Positions 36,912 to 46,037 of a stretch of 64,000 nucleotides of DNA are shown here, one piece after another. Made by a program: the position numbers and the translations under genes. The stretch's first letter is position 1; each line of letters starts with the position of its first letter. Source of the stretch: Sutcliffiella horikoshii (GTDB lineage Bacteria; Bacillota; Bacilli; Bacillales; Bacillaceae_I). Location: NCBI GenBank assembly GCA_001636495.1, contig KV440964.1:3364666-3428665 (forward strand), in the 5' to 3' direction. The notes under the pieces were generated by a model. The model had not been told where the DNA came from. It saw only the letters and a list, made by a program, of their open reading frames with translations, and made no database searches.

Positions 36912-37634
36912 TTAAAAGCTCCTAACAACCCCTTGGACTATCCGTTTCCATTGTTCCTCCTTCGGAATTTCCGCCTCATTATCCCCTTTTTGCAACCCAT
37001 AATCACCGAACTGTGAATGATTGCCACCCTGTATGATAATAGTGTAGGTCTGGGACGGCAGACGTGCATCTCCTTCCGTTAGTGCCACCTCGTCAATCAC
37101 ACCATCAAGCTGCCCTTCTATCGTGATGACATCTCCCTTAAAGGAAGTAAGATCATCTGCTTCCGGTGGGTAGGCTGCCATCAGAATAAGGCCTGCAACC
37201 TTATTAGGATTATTTTCAACGTATCTTGCCGCCATCGCCCCACCGAGGGAATGACCAGCAATAACCCACTCTCTGTCACCAAATCTTTTAATTACTTTAT
37301 CAGCTTTATTAGGGTTCAACACAGCGAGATGAAGGGGCATTTTCGCTATAATAAACGGTACACCTTCTTCAGCAGCCATTTTGGCAATTGGCGCATATGC
37401 TGCCGCCTCCACTCTTCCTCCAGGGTAAAAAATCACTCCGATTTCCTCATTTTCTTCTGTTGGAAAAAAGGAAATCCAACCGCTATCTTCTTTCACGATT
37501 ACTTCGTCTGTGGATTGCATACTTTCTTGATCGACTAGTTTATAAGGTGTAGCAAGAAGGTAGAGACAGGCAGCTACTACTACACCAACAATGATACCTA
37601 TGGTAACCAATATGTTCTTTTGCCATTTTTTCAT
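36912..37634 (-). CDS. Membrane-anchored alpha/beta hydrolase
   Basis: 240 aa. An N-terminal helix (about 8-28) anchors it, facing outward. The nucleophile elbow is AGHSLGGAMAARYV; the acids are likely in EGQLDGV and the histidine in GGNHSQFGDYG. Substrate unknown. AGGTGAGGG precedes ATG. Single gene. Confidence 0.85.
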   Translation of the reverse strand: MKKWQKNILVTIGIIVGVVVAACLYLLATPYKLVDQESMQSTDEVIVKEDSGWISFFPTEENEEIGVIFYPGGRVEAAAYAPIAKMAAEEGVPFIIAKMPLHLAVLNPNKADKVIKRFGDREWVIAGHSLGGAMAARYVENNPNKVAGLILMAAYPPEADDLTSFKGDVITIEGQLDGVIDEVALTEGDARLPSQTYTIIIQGGNHSQFGDYGLQKGDNEAEIPKEEQWKRIVQGVVRSF

Positions 37635-37727
37635 TTTTGACCCTCACCTAAATAGATTAGGTCTATTGTATGAAAACATGGAGGGGAAAGCAAATTTTGA
37701 CAGTTAATTTGTGTTTCCTCTTAAACT

Positions 37728-37856
37728 CCTGTTGACTTTCGTTCCGGGTGTTCGCTTTCCGCGGGGCGTGTGCTTGAGCCTCCTCACTTCGTTGCGGGGT
37801 CTCAACCTACCGCTACCTCCCGCAGGAGTCGAACACCCTGCACTACCGTCAACAGG
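37728..37856 (+). repeat. Dyad repeat, copy F
   Basis: Outer arms CCTGTTGAC and GTCAACAGG are perfectly complementary. The core matches copy C closely (GTTCGCTTTCCGCGGGGCG, CTTGAGCCTCCTCACTTCG, GGGGTCTCAACCTACCG, CCCGCAGGAGTC). Confidence 0.87.
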
Positions 37857-37878
37857 GGAGCGGGGTTTTTCATTTAAT

Positions 37879-38502
37879 TTAATTCTTTACCAATATCGCT
37901 CGGACGGGGCTTCCGTCTGTGCGTTTTAGTTTTAGTGGGAGGGCGATAAGCTCGTATTCCCCTTCCTCTACCTCCCTCAGGTCTAACCCTTCAAGGATAG
38001 AGATATTTGCTTGGTGCAGGGCATGGTGAATCGGCAACTCTTTGCTATCAAGGTCATCCACACTTGGTAAATCCACGCCGATAAGAGGTGTTTGCATTTT
38101 TCCCAATAGCTTCACCACATCCACTGATAATGTAGGGATGTTCGTAGGGAACTCCTCTTCCTTTTTCCATGCGTTTGTTTTAAAAAGAATTCTTTTTGTT
38201 GGATGCTGTGTAATGATATCTTCTACATGGGTTAGCTCCACGGTTTCATAAGAGCTTACATCCACTACAAAGGCTGGCCCCATGAAGATGGATAGATTCA
38301 ATTCGTCCATTCTTTTTCCATTCTCATCAAAATGAAATGGCGAATCGACATGTGTTGCCGTATGGACACTCATTTTGACACTTCCGACATTGACAGAGCC
38401 TGTGTGCTGCTTCGACCAATTAACCGTGTAACTGAAAGGAGTATCCCCCGGCCATGTAGGCGTGTTCTCCCCTAGTTGTCTTGATATATCGTATACTTTC
38501 AT
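37879..38502 (-). CDS. kynB: Arylformamidase (kynurenine formamidase) KynB
   Basis: 207 aa cyclase-family metal hydrolase that turns N-formylkynurenine into kynurenine. Metal ligands are in HTATHVDSPFHF; the opening VYDISRQLGENTPTWPGDTP is typical. AAGGAGG precedes ATG. It is 15 bp downstream of kynU, so one operon. Tryptophan dioxygenase (kynA) is not adjacent. Confidence 0.93.
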   Translation of the reverse strand: MKVYDISRQLGENTPTWPGDTPFSYTVNWSKQHTGSVNVGSVKMSVHTATHVDSPFHFDENGKRMDELNLSIFMGPAFVVDVSSYETVELTHVEDIITQHPTKRILFKTNAWKKEEEFPTNIPTLSVDVVKLLGKMQTPLIGVDLPSVDDLDSKELPIHHALHQANISILEGLDLREVEEGEYELIALPLKLKRTDGSPVRAILVKN

Positions 38503-38517
38503 TGCTTTACATCCTCC

Positions 38518-39789
38518 TTATGCCACTACTTCCCGTTCATTTGAGTATTGTTCATAGAGCTTTTCTTGCATAATCTGCTTTAAGATTCTGACCGTTTCAA
38601 ATACATCTTTATAAGTAGAGTAGAGAGCAACTGGTGCAAGTCGGATGATATTTGGATTACGGAAATCCGGCACAACCCCCTGCTCCTTCAGAGATTTACA
38701 GATCCGTGCCGCTTCCGGATGCTCGAGGCTGACATGACCGCCACGGCAAGCATCCTCTCCCGGATTTGCAAGTTGGAATCCGAAGCCAGAAAGCTCCTGA
38801 TCCATCAGCTCCATCAGTACTCTTGTCTGGTGGAGGGATTTTTGACGTATCTTCTGCATCCCTACCTCTTCAAACATTTGTAACGATCCAAGCAATGGTG
38901 CCATGCTGAATATGTGTGGTGTACCGATCTGGTATGCCCCACTCGTAGCTGCAGGGGTAAAGGTGTGCTCCATATCAAACTGCTTTTGCTTATCCGAGCC
39001 AAACCAGCCAGTTAAGCCGGGAGTCCTTCCAAGGTGCATCTCATGAACAAATAAGGCACCCACTCCCCCAGGACCGGAATTAAGGTATTTGTAATTGCAC
39101 CAATAGGCAAAATCCACATGCCATTGATGGAATTCATGCGGAATGGCACCAACAGAATGGCAACCATCCCATCCTACGATAATCCCTTTTTCATGAGCGA
39201 CCTTCGTAATTTTTTCAATATCGAACAGTTGCCCACTGCGATAGAGTACTGTCGGTAACACGAGGACAGCAACCTCTTCATTTAAGGATTGAATGATATC
39301 CTCCTCGTTGATGGTTCGCCCGTCTCGGCTTTTTACTCTTATGAGGTGCTCTTCCGGGTCCAGTCCTTTTACCTTCAGGATGCTCTGGATGGCATAGATG
39401 TCAGATGGAAAATTCAATTCATCCGCAACAATTTTCGTCCTGCGTCCTTCTGGTTGATAGAACGTTGCCAGTAACTGATGCAGGTTACTCGTTGTAGATC
39501 CCGTAACCATCACTTCTCCCTTTTTCGCTCCAACAAGAGGGGCACTCAGCTCCCCAAGCTTTTCCGCAAAATAGAACCAAGGCTCCTCCCCGCTTGTCCA
39601 TCCGTCTATTCCAAGATTCTTCCACGAATCCAGCAAGCTCAATAACGATGCCTCCGCTCTTTTCGATAATAGCCCTAATGAGTTTCCATCCATATAAATG
39701 GAATCTTCTTTTATGTAAAATTCATTACGATACTTCTTCAAGGAATCCCCTTCATCCCATTTTTGAATCTGTTCCATTGTTATTTGCAT
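38518..39789 (-). CDS. kynU: Kynureninase KynU
   Basis: 423 aa PLP enzyme that cleaves kynurenine to anthranilate and alanine. The PLP lysine is in [13 protein letters not shown]; substrate loops [12 protein letters not shown] and [14 protein letters not shown] are clear. AAAGGGGG precedes ATG. First gene of kynU-kynB. Confidence 0.95.
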   Translation of the reverse strand: MQITMEQIQKWDEGDSLKKYRNEFYIKEDSIYMDGNSLGLLSKRAEASLLSLLDSWKNLGIDGWTSGEEPWFYFAEKLGELSAPLVGAKKGEVMVTGSTTSNLHQLLATFYQPEGRRTKIVADELNFPSDIYAIQSILKVKGLDPEEHLIRVKSRDGRTINEEDIIQSLNEEVAVLVLPTVLYRSGQLFDIEKITKVAHEKGIIVGWDGCHSVGAIPHEFHQWHVDFAYWCNYKYLNSGPGGVGALFVHEMHLGRTPGLTGWFGSDKQKQFDMEHTFTPAATSGAYQIGTPHIFSMAPLLGSLQMFEEVGMQKIRQKSLHQTRVLMELMDQELSGFGFQLANPGEDACRGGHVSLEHPEAARICKSLKEQGVVPDFRNPNIIRLAPVALYSTYKDVFETVRILKQIMQEKLYEQYSNEREVVA

Positions 39790-39984
39790 TATATCGTCCC
39801 CCTTTGCTTTTCCATCTTATTATCTCATTTTTCTGTTAAAACGGACAAGAAATGATTTATACGAGACTGTTTTCGTATACTTTGTTGCATTTTCGTATTT
39901 TAAAGCCACCCGTAATATTCCTTGCTATCGTGCTCTTTTTCCGGCTATACGGATAGGTTTTATGCCTACCTTAGAATCTATATG

Positions 39985-40016
39985 CGGTAAAAAGTCCTAT
40001 TTCCGACTTTTTACAA
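39985..40016. other. Perfect hairpin upstream of kynU, past the ribokinase promoter side
   Basis: GTAAAAAGTC, CTATTTCC, GACTTTTTAC: 10-bp perfect arms in the gap between rbsK and kynU. It could end rbsK transcription reading leftward or act in the kynU leader; no clean T-run follows on either strand. The rest of the gap shows TTTTCGTAT repeated near 39869 and 39890. Confidence 0.4.
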
Positions 40017-40067
40017 GGGAATGGCAACAATCTTTGAGAAAAGAGCCTTATACGAAGACCATCCCGT

Positions 40068-40985
40068 TTATTTTCTATTTAAGAAATGATCAACCTCCTG
40101 TCTGGTTGGCATGGAGGCAGCCGTCCCAACTCTCGTAACCGACAATGCCCCTACTGCATTCGCATAGGTAAGGCTATCTACAAGGGATTTCTGCTGATCC
40201 AGACATGCAGCAAGCCCACCGTTGAATGCATCCCCTGCGCCGGTTGTGTCCACCACTTCAACAGAAAAACCAGGGATTAGGACACCTTTTTGTTGACCAT
40301 TGTACAAAAGGCAACCCTTGCTACCTAACGTAATTACGACGTTTTTGACTCCTTGTTGGTACAGGCTTTCTCCAGCCTTCCGGGCGGATGCCTCATCTTG
40401 GATGGGTATGCCTGTCAAGCCTTCCGCTTCCGTTTCATTTGGTGTCAGAAAGGTCACATCCTTCAGCCAGTGTTTGGGGAATTCATAGTATGGAGCAGGA
40501 TTCAAAATAATAGGTACAGCATGTTTTTTGCCCAGCCGAATTGCTTCTTCATTCGCCTCCAAACTTGTTTCCAATTGAAGGAGAATGACAGTAGAAAGTT
40601 TTATCTTTTCTTCCGCTCGCCGAACCTCTTCTTTCGTCAACTTCCCAGAAGCTCCAATCGCCACGATTATCATGTTTTCTCCATTGGAATCAACGGCAAT
40701 CAACGCGGCACCTGTTGCCTCTTCCACGCTTTTAACAATAAAGTCCGCATTGATATTTTCTTTAGAAAAGTGTTTCAGCGCTTGTTCCCCGAAAACATCA
40801 CTCCCGATTTTCGTCACCATATTCACCTTGATCCCTTGTCTTGCTGCTGCCGTGGCCTGATTGCTTCCTTTGCCTCCGTGACCAGATTGGAAAGGCCCAC
40901 CAAGAACCGTCTCCCCCGGTTTTGGCATATACGGAGTCCTGCTCATCAAATCTACTACATAGCTTCCTATCACAGTTACAGTCAT
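40068..40985 (-). CDS. rbsK: Ribokinase
   Basis: PfkB-family sugar kinase of 305 aa. GGKGSNQATAAAR at the N-terminus and the catalytic DTTGAGDAFNGG are intact. GAAGGAGG precedes ATG. It stands alone, without the rbs transporter or regulator, so ribose as substrate is a family inference. Confidence 0.88.
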   Translation of the reverse strand: MTVTVIGSYVVDLMSRTPYMPKPGETVLGGPFQSGHGGKGSNQATAAARQGIKVNMVTKIGSDVFGEQALKHFSKENINADFIVKSVEEATGAALIAVDSNGENMIIVAIGASGKLTKEEVRRAEEKIKLSTVILLQLETSLEANEEAIRLGKKHAVPIILNPAPYYEFPKHWLKDVTFLTPNETEAEGLTGIPIQDEASARKAGESLYQQGVKNVVITLGSKGCLLYNGQQKGVLIPGFSVEVVDTTGAGDAFNGGLAACLDQQKSLVDSLTYANAVGALSVTRVGTAASMPTRQEVDHFLNRK

Positions 40986-41110
40986 CCTTATCCCTCCTTC
41001 TCTTTTATCTAAATACTAGATGATCTTCACACTTTTCCCACGTCTTCTGGAACGGAAATATATAGGAGTTATATCTTAGCCTCAAAAAAAGAGACCCTGA
41101 ATAGGAGCCC

Positions 41111-41338
41111 CTAAAGTACATTATGAGTTAATTGAAGAAACAGCTCCTGCATTTTCTTTTCTGCAAGATTATTTACCTTATTTCTAGTTTGCAAGGAAGG
41201 ATTACCATTGATGCGGAAACTGTAGTCAAGAATTTCTGGATGCATTTCGGAATACATAAATTCAATTTTCACTTTATGTCCTTCTGATTCCATGATCAGT
41301 GTGCATACTTTATTGCCCATAAATTCTGTGATTTTCAC
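41111..41338 (-). CDS. Hypothetical protein, 75 aa
   Basis: Start GTG 41338 is set by GAAGGAGG 8 bases upstream; ATG 41371 would place the ribosome site inside the gene. The sequence (VKITEFMGNKVCTLIM, IEFMYSEMHPEILDYSFRIN) suggests a small beta-rich domain with a C-terminal helix. Family not recognised. Confidence 0.6.
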   Translation of the reverse strand: MKITEFMGNKVCTLIMESEGHKVKIEFMYSEMHPEILDYSFRINGNPSLQTRNKVNNLAEKKMQELFLQLTHNVL

Positions 41339-41479
41339 GACGGATTCCTCCTTCTCTCCTTTCACATACAATTATTATTTCTACAGATATGGACAAATCC
41401 CCTCTAAGTTTCAGCAAATTATTTGAATTTTTTGCAAAAAAAGAAGCGGATGTCGCATCCGCATTAAGATTTCACTTTA

Positions 41480-41609
41480 GCCGTTGATCTCCGTTCCAGG
41501 CACTTCGCTTTCCTGCGGGCGGTCCGTAAGCCTCCTCACTCCGTTGCGGGGTCTTACCTGTCCCTTCCTCCCGCTGGAGTCTGCGCGCCTTCCACTACGA
41601 TCAACCGGG
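41480..41609 (+). repeat. Dyad repeat, copy G
   Basis: Divergent copy. Arms CCGTTGATC and GATCAACCGG are complementary. The core reads GTAAGCCTCCTCACTCCG and GCGGGGTCTTAC, so here GTAAG pairs with CTTAC where other copies pair CTTGAG with CTCAAG. Confidence 0.83.
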
Positions 41610-41642
41610 TATAAGCATTATAAATTTAAAATTACTCAACAT

Positions 41643-42209
41643 CTAAAAATTCTGTTTTAGATAGTTATTTATTCTTCTTATTTCTCGGTTGTTGCCGAAT
41701 GCATGTGTGACGCCCCAGATGTTCGTTTCTCCTTGTTCTTCCGTGATTTCATTGAGCGATACATCTAGGTCATGGAAGATACGATGCAAGTATTTTAGCG
41801 CGGTCCTATCATCCTTTCTTTCGACAAGGGTGATGAGTGCATTGGCGTTTTCCATGTCATTCAACACTTTGGATGGAGCAAATCCCTCCGCTTTCATCCA
41901 GTTCACTGCCGCCTTCAGTTCCTTCCATTCATCGGACGTTTTCAGATTGCGGAGGTTGACCGTATCGGCGCCACCCCAGCCTGTTACATTGTTCAAATAT
42001 TTATGCTGGACAGACAATACTTCTAATGTAGTCTTTTCTCTATTTTCCTGATATATAATATCATCCTCGTATTCCTGATGATCAATCTCCTGAACACTTG
42101 CTAGAGTGGTCGAGGAAAACAACGATCCCCCATCCACATAATCATAATAATGATAGCCGATGACGCCAATGATAGAAACCATCATACATGCTGAGATAAA
42201 TTTTAACAA
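41643..42209 (-). CDS. Membrane-anchored hypothetical protein
   Basis: About 188 aa if started at TTG 42209, which has GGGAGTGAGG upstream; GTG 42218 is possible and the open frame reaches 42320. One membrane helix at the N-terminus (FISACMMVSIIGVIGYHYY). The exported domain contains NNVTGWGGADTVNLRNL and WGVTHAFGNNREIRRIN. Possibly of the DUF6241 type; not certain. It is divergent from, and partly overlaps in open frame with, a lipoprotein gene. Confidence 0.65.
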   Translation of the reverse strand: MLKFISACMMVSIIGVIGYHYYDYVDGGSLFSSTTLASVQEIDHQEYEDDIIYQENREKTTLEVLSVQHKYLNNVTGWGGADTVNLRNLKTSDEWKELKAAVNWMKAEGFAPSKVLNDMENANALITLVERKDDRTALKYLHRIFHDLDVSLNEITEEQGETNIWGVTHAFGNNREIRRINNYLKQNF

Positions 42210-42308
42210 AGTCCTCACTCCCAATATGTCTTGCCTATCTAACCCTTTGCTTTGCCCTCCACCTTGATTATTGGTAGGATAAAAAGAAAAAGCAATAGGT
42301 GAGAAATC

Positions 42309-42908
42309 ATGAAAAAACAACTTATTATTTCTATTATCGTCTGTTCCCTGATAATGTTAACAGCCTGCGGGGAACAAAAAGAAACAAATGAGCCCGGACC
42401 CCTTGATGGACTATTTGCGGGTACCGAGCTATCCTATGAAGAATACAAGTTCATCATGGAACACATCGTAGATCGCGCTAAGAAAATGGAGATAGAAGAC
42501 AAAGTGATAGAAAAATGGGTAATCCGAGCAATCGGTGATGAAAGGCTTATGAATAAAAGAGACCTAACCAAAGAGGAAGCCCTGGAGAAAGCAGAAGATA
42601 ACCACAACTATTATGAAGCATTTATTTCAGTCGCTGAAAACATATATGGTATTTCCGTTTCAGAAGAAGAACTCGATGCGTGGATAGCCGAAGGGCCTGA
42701 TCAAAGTGAGTTCCCGCAGCAAAAAGCATATGCTGAAGCTTTAGGAATGACTCTTGAGGAATTGAATCATGAGTACGACAGGGACTTATATAAGCAAACA
42801 GTGATGATGGAAAAACTCCAACCAGTGCTACAAAAGGAGTACGGGACAACTGATGGGGATGAGGTTAACAAGAAATTCAATGAGGAAATAGAGGATCAGC
42901 TGAAATAG
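42309..42908 (+). CDS. Predicted lipoprotein
   Basis: 199 aa. Signal peptide and lipobox IMLTACGEQ. The mature part is helical and acidic (ELSYEEYKFIMEHIVDRAKK, VSEEELDAWI), somewhat like the helical N-domain of SurA/PrsA proteins but without a PPIase domain. AATAGGTGAG precedes ATG. Function unknown. Confidence 0.75.
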   Translation: MKKQLIISIIVCSLIMLTACGEQKETNEPGPLDGLFAGTELSYEEYKFIMEHIVDRAKKMEIEDKVIEKWVIRAIGDERLMNKRDLTKEEALEKAEDNHNYYEAFISVAENIYGISVSEEELDAWIAEGPDQSEFPQQKAYAEALGMTLEELNHEYDRDLYKQTVMMEKLQPVLQKEYGTTDGDEVNKKFNEEIEDQLK

Positions 42909-42933
42909 AACGGCCCGAATGGGACCGTTCTAT
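42906..42933. terminator. Bidirectional terminator
   Basis: TAGAACGG, CCCGAATGGGA, CCGTTCTA. It serves the convergent lipoprotein and PAP2 genes. Confidence 0.7.
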
Positions 42934-43674
42934 TTATTTCCTATGATGTATAAGGTCGGAAAGATATGCCCGCTTATCCTTGTCCCGATAGACTTTCATC
43001 ATTTCCATCGAGAATATACAACAGATCAGCCAGATCAGTCCGACCGCATACCCTGCCAATATGTCACTCGGATAATGGACATGGAGATAGACCCTACTTA
43101 GACCAATACTGATGATAAGAAGGGACAGTAGACTGATTGCAAGCATCCTTGTTTTAAAGAAGCGTTTTTCTCTTCCAATCAGATAGATGATGAACCCGTA
43201 TAAGATAAAACTCCCCAGTGCATGGCCGCTCGGAAAGCTAAATCCGTTCCCATCATATTCCGGAGCCAACGACGGCCGCTCCCGTTGGAAAACGTATTTC
43301 AAGGCAAAAATGAAAACGCCTCCACCCGCTATAGCCAATATGAAAAATATGACCCCAAGCACATCCCGCTTTTTCAACCAAAGGAATAGTACGGTAAGCA
43401 CGCTGACAGCCGTTATCCACCAGACAGAGCCGGCTTCTGTGATGATTTTAAATATATTGGTTAATGTCCCGCTTTCTACAGATTGAAAATAATCCATGAT
43501 AACATGATCGAACGTGAATTTTTCCTGCTCCCACACATCCTCTGCCAATTCAAAAAACAGAACAGTTGCGGCGACCATAAGTCCAATTCCGGCAAGGATA
43601 AGCAGCCCCGGCGCCCATACCTTGCTTAAATCTATCTGTTCTTTCCAGTAACGCGCTTCTTCTTTTAAGTTCAT
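42934..43674 (-). CDS. PAP2-family membrane phosphatase
   Basis: 246 aa, six membrane segments. The three phosphatase motifs are KYVFQRERP, FPSGH and SRVYLHVHYPSD. It probably dephosphorylates undecaprenyl pyrophosphate or a phospholipid phosphate outside the membrane. ATG 43674 has GAGGGG 6 bases upstream; an in-frame ATG at 43728 lacks one. Confidence 0.9.
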   Translation of the reverse strand: MNLKEEARYWKEQIDLSKVWAPGLLILAGIGLMVAATVLFFELAEDVWEQEKFTFDHVIMDYFQSVESGTLTNIFKIITEAGSVWWITAVSVLTVLFLWLKKRDVLGVIFFILAIAGGGVFIFALKYVFQRERPSLAPEYDGNGFSFPSGHALGSFILYGFIIYLIGREKRFFKTRMLAISLLSLLIISIGLSRVYLHVHYPSDILAGYAVGLIWLICCIFSMEMMKVYRDKDKRAYLSDLIHHRK

Positions 43675-43750
43675 CCTATCCCCTCGTTTATATAATAAGT
43701 TGCCTATTAGATTATTCCACCAAAGCAACTAGATAAAACTTTTTCGGGTG

Positions 43751-43814
43751 AAGTACGAAAGGAGTCTCACAGACCGTCCACCGGAAACGAAGCGCCTGTA
43801 ACGCAAATCAACCG
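43751..43814 (-). repeat. Dyad repeat, decayed copy H
   Basis: Only one end is left: GGAGTCTCACAGACCGTCC and GAAGCGCCTGTAACGCAAAT then CAACCG. It corresponds to the inverted end of copy G with several changes. Confidence 0.55.
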
Positions 43815-43875
43815 CTCTATGAAAACCATAGAAAAAGAGGCCACCCGATCACATCGAGCAGCCCCTTCTTGTCTA

Positions 43876-44808
43876 TTACTTATAAACTTTTACTTGAACT
43901 TCTTGTACACCATAGTTGACAGCATCTTGATGTTCTGGAATGAAGATATCAATTTTATTTCCTTTGATAGCTCCGCCAGTATCTCCGGCGATTGCTTCAC
44001 CATAGCCTTCAACCCAAACTTTAGATCCTAAAGGAATTACATCCGGATCAACTGAAATTACTTTCATGTCAGGGTTTTCTAATAGGTTGATTCCTGTTGC
44101 AGTGATACCAGAGCAACCTTCACATGATGCAGTATAAGCAGTCGCTGTCATCGTCAATTCTTGCGCTACTTCTGGATCAGCTGCTGTTTCTTCTTCTTGA
44201 GCAGGCTCTTCAGCTGGCGCTTCCTCTGCTGGTTCTTCTGTTACAGGCTCTTCAGCTGGTGCTTCTTCCGCTGGTTCTTCTGTTACAGGCTCTTCAGCTG
44301 GTGCTTCCTCTGCTGGTGCCTCTGTTACAGGCTCTTCAGCCGGTGCTTCTTCTGCTGGTGCCTCTGTTACAGGCTCTTCAGCCGGCGCTTCTTCTGCTGG
44401 TGCCTCTTCTTTGACAGGAGTTTCAACAGGGACAGGTTTTCCATCCACATAAATGACCAATTCGTCTCCTGCATAGATTAAATCAGGGTTAGCAATGGAG
44501 TTCCATTCTGCTAGTTTTTGATAGGTTACACCCTCGTAGTTCTGGGAGATTCCCCAAAGCGTATCTCCCTTTTCAATTTTGTAGCGTTCAGATAATGCTA
44601 CTTTCAATTGATCTTGCGGATAGATAACGTCGCTTGATAGTCCGTTCCAATCTTTGATGTCTTCAACTGATATGTTATTTGCTTTAGCGATGTCCCAAAG
44701 CGTGTCGCCTTTTTTTACTGTAACTTCTGCAGCAGAGGCATTCGCACCTAAACTAAACGTGCCTGCAATGGCCGCTGCCGTTACCAAGGATACCATGGTT
44801 TTTTTCAT
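43876..44808 (-). CDS. Secreted LysM and 3D-domain cell-wall protein (YocH-like)
   Basis: 310 aa. Signal peptide (1-27, ends ANASAA). LysM domains at about 28-71 and 75-120 bind peptidoglycan. A Pro/Ala/Glu linker of five 14-residue repeats covers 133-203. The C-terminal 3D domain (about 218-310) has MTATAYTASCEGCSG and AGDTGGAIKGNKIDIF, the RlpA/MltA-like catalytic fold. It likely cleaves or remodels peptidoglycan during growth. TAGGAGG precedes ATG. A WalR-like box before the promoter fits yocH regulation in B. subtilis. Confidence 0.9.
   Translation of the reverse strand: MKKTMVSLVTAAAIAGTFSLGANASAAEVTVKKGDTLWDIAKANNISVEDIKDWNGLSSDVIYPQDQLKVALSERYKIEKGDTLWGISQNYEGVTYQKLAEWNSIANPDLIYAGDELVIYVDGKPVPVETPVKEEAPAEEAPAEEPVTEAPAEEAPAEEPVTEAPAEEAPAEEPVTEEPAEEAPAEEPVTEEPAEEAPAEEPAQEEETAADPEVAQELTMTATAYTASCEGCSGITATGINLLENPDMKVISVDPDVIPLGSKVWVEGYGEAIAGDTGGAIKGNKIDIFIPEHQDAVNYGVQEVQVKVYK
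44200..44412 (-). repeat. 42-bp tandem repeat inside the LysM/3D gene
   Basis: Five copies of a 42-bp unit encoding TEAPAEEAPAEEPV with small changes (A to E at position 3 in the last two). High identity between copies points to recent expansion. Confidence 0.85.
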
Positions 44809-44844
44809 ACTAAATACCTCCTATGTATTTGACTCAGTGTTACC

Positions 44845-44872
44845 ATCATAACATGATTCTAGTAGTTTCAAA
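44845..44872 (-). promoter_or_regulatory. Sigma-A promoter of the LysM/3D gene
   Basis: TTTGAA, 16 bases, TATGAT on the minus strand, about 40 bp upstream of the start codon. Confidence 0.5.
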
Positions 44873-44888
44873 GAACAGTAGAATAACA
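44872..44888 (-). promoter_or_regulatory. WalR (YycF) box-like direct repeat
   Basis: TGTTAT, 5 bases, TGTTCT on the minus strand, directly upstream of the -35. The WalR consensus is TGTWAH-N5-TGTWAH; one mismatch. The position suits activation. Confidence 0.5.
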
Positions 44889-44930
44889 TTTAGGTTACGC
44901 ACATAACGGGTATATTAAGGGATTGTTACG

Positions 44931-44963
44931 AGTTTTCCTTATATTTGAAGGATAAGGAAAACT
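44931..44963. other. Strong 12-bp hairpin upstream of the LysM/3D gene
   Basis: AGTTTTCCTTAT, 9-base loop, ATAAGGAAAACT. It is perfect but lacks a T-run on either strand, and lies between the terminator at 44998 and the WalR-like box. Confidence 0.5.
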
Positions 44964-44997
44964 ATTCTAGTAGAGGATTATTGCACCATAAAAAATA

Positions 44998-45030
44998 GAG
45001 CTCAGCCTGGATTTCTCCAAAGCTGAGCTC
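44998..45030. terminator. Terminator after the methyltransferase gene
   Basis: GAGCTCAGC, CTGGATTTCTCCAAA, GCTGAGCTC, with an A-rich flank that becomes a T-run on the minus strand. Confidence 0.75.
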
Positions 45031-45042
45031 CTTTATCAAGGA

Positions 45043-46035
45043 TTATTTCAATTTGGTAAAAGTAATTTGATACCAGCCGCCCTCTTTGATGACCGGTTGC
45101 AATTTTTCCACTTTCAGATTTGCAGCATCCGCCAGATCTTTGAGGTCCTTCTCGGAAGGAAGAGGGTACAAATTGTCAAAGGCAGTAAAGAAGCTGTTGA
45201 ACACACTTGAAAACTGGCCACCGTGCTTTGAATTGTGAATAGGCGACACCACAGATAGAGTCCCTTTTGTTTGGAGCCACTCGCTTATGCTCTTGAACAA
45301 TTCAATCCGGTCATCCGGGGATATATAATGTAGAATATTGTTCAGCATGACAAAATCCACTTTCTCCTCAGGTAACCAATTATGAACATCCTCACAAACT
45401 ATCTCAATCTGTTCTTGTTTTTTGCAATTTTTGCTTGCTTCTTCCGCTACATCTTCATTCAGCTCTATTCCAAGCATCTTTGCTTTCGGGAACTTTTGTG
45501 AAAGCTTTAATAGATAGCCTCCACTGCCGCACCCGACATCCACGACCTTTTTCGGCTTGGATTTCTTCATGACCTTCATCACCCGTGGAATAGCCAACTG
45601 CTCGAGTAGGGAGGATGTCTGAGCGACGACCATCCCATGCTCTTTTTGATTAAACTGTTCCTTCTTGTCCGTCTTCATCATCTTTGGATACTTTATGAGC
45701 GTCGGTATATGCAGCTCCATCATTTCTTTTAACAGCACTCCCGTGGACCTAGGGTTGTGCTTGCTTGAAGGCACCATGAACTTTTGGACCGTCTGGTAGC
45801 GTTCTTTAGATTTTTTTTTCAAATAGCCGATAACACCACCTACCTCGACCCATCTTTTTAAAAGATCTTCCTTCAATTCTTGTTCCTGAGCAACTTCCAT
45901 AATGGTCTTCGGTTTCTTGAATGCCTCATATAAATCCAACTCATACCCAACATAGGCATGCCAACTATATAGGAAGGGCAAATTTCTTTTCATATACCCT
46001 CTCGCTTTAAAAAGTCTTACATATTCACTTATCAT
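45043..46035 (-). CDS. Class I SAM-dependent methyltransferase
   Basis: 330 aa. The N-terminal half is a dimerisation/winged-helix-like part as in small-molecule O-methyltransferases. The SAM-binding motif VVDVGCGSGGYLLKLSQ is near residue 165, followed by MLGIELNEDVAEEA and FVMLNNILHYI. ATG 46035 has AGGAGG upstream and lies 2 bp after the monooxygenase stop. The open frame extends to 46182, but that part overlaps the upstream gene. Likely modifies the same small molecule as the monooxygenase. Confidence 0.85.
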   Translation of the reverse strand: MISEYVRLFKARGYMKRNLPFLYSWHAYVGYELDLYEAFKKPKTIMEVAQEQELKEDLLKRWVEVGGVIGYLKKKSKERYQTVQKFMVPSSKHNPRSTGVLLKEMMELHIPTLIKYPKMMKTDKKEQFNQKEHGMVVAQTSSLLEQLAIPRVMKVMKKSKPKKVVDVGCGSGGYLLKLSQKFPKAKMLGIELNEDVAEEASKNCKKQEQIEIVCEDVHNWLPEEKVDFVMLNNILHYISPDDRIELFKSISEWLQTKGTLSVVSPIHNSKHGGQFSSVFNSFFTAFDNLYPLPSEKDLKDLADAANLKVEKLQPVIKEGGWYQITFTKLK

Positions 46036-46037
46036 CC

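Noticed and set aside
37711-37929. 72-aa open frame on the plus strand
   Set aside because: It is translation of dyad repeat F running into the antisense of kynB.
41041-41075. Tenth dyad-repeat copy from CTGGAACGGAAAT
   Set aside because: Only about 13 bases match, too few to separate from chance.
44124-44481. Two Leu- or Cys-rich open frames on the plus strand
   Set aside because: They are shadows of the Pro/Ala/Glu repeats of the LysM/3D gene on the other strand.
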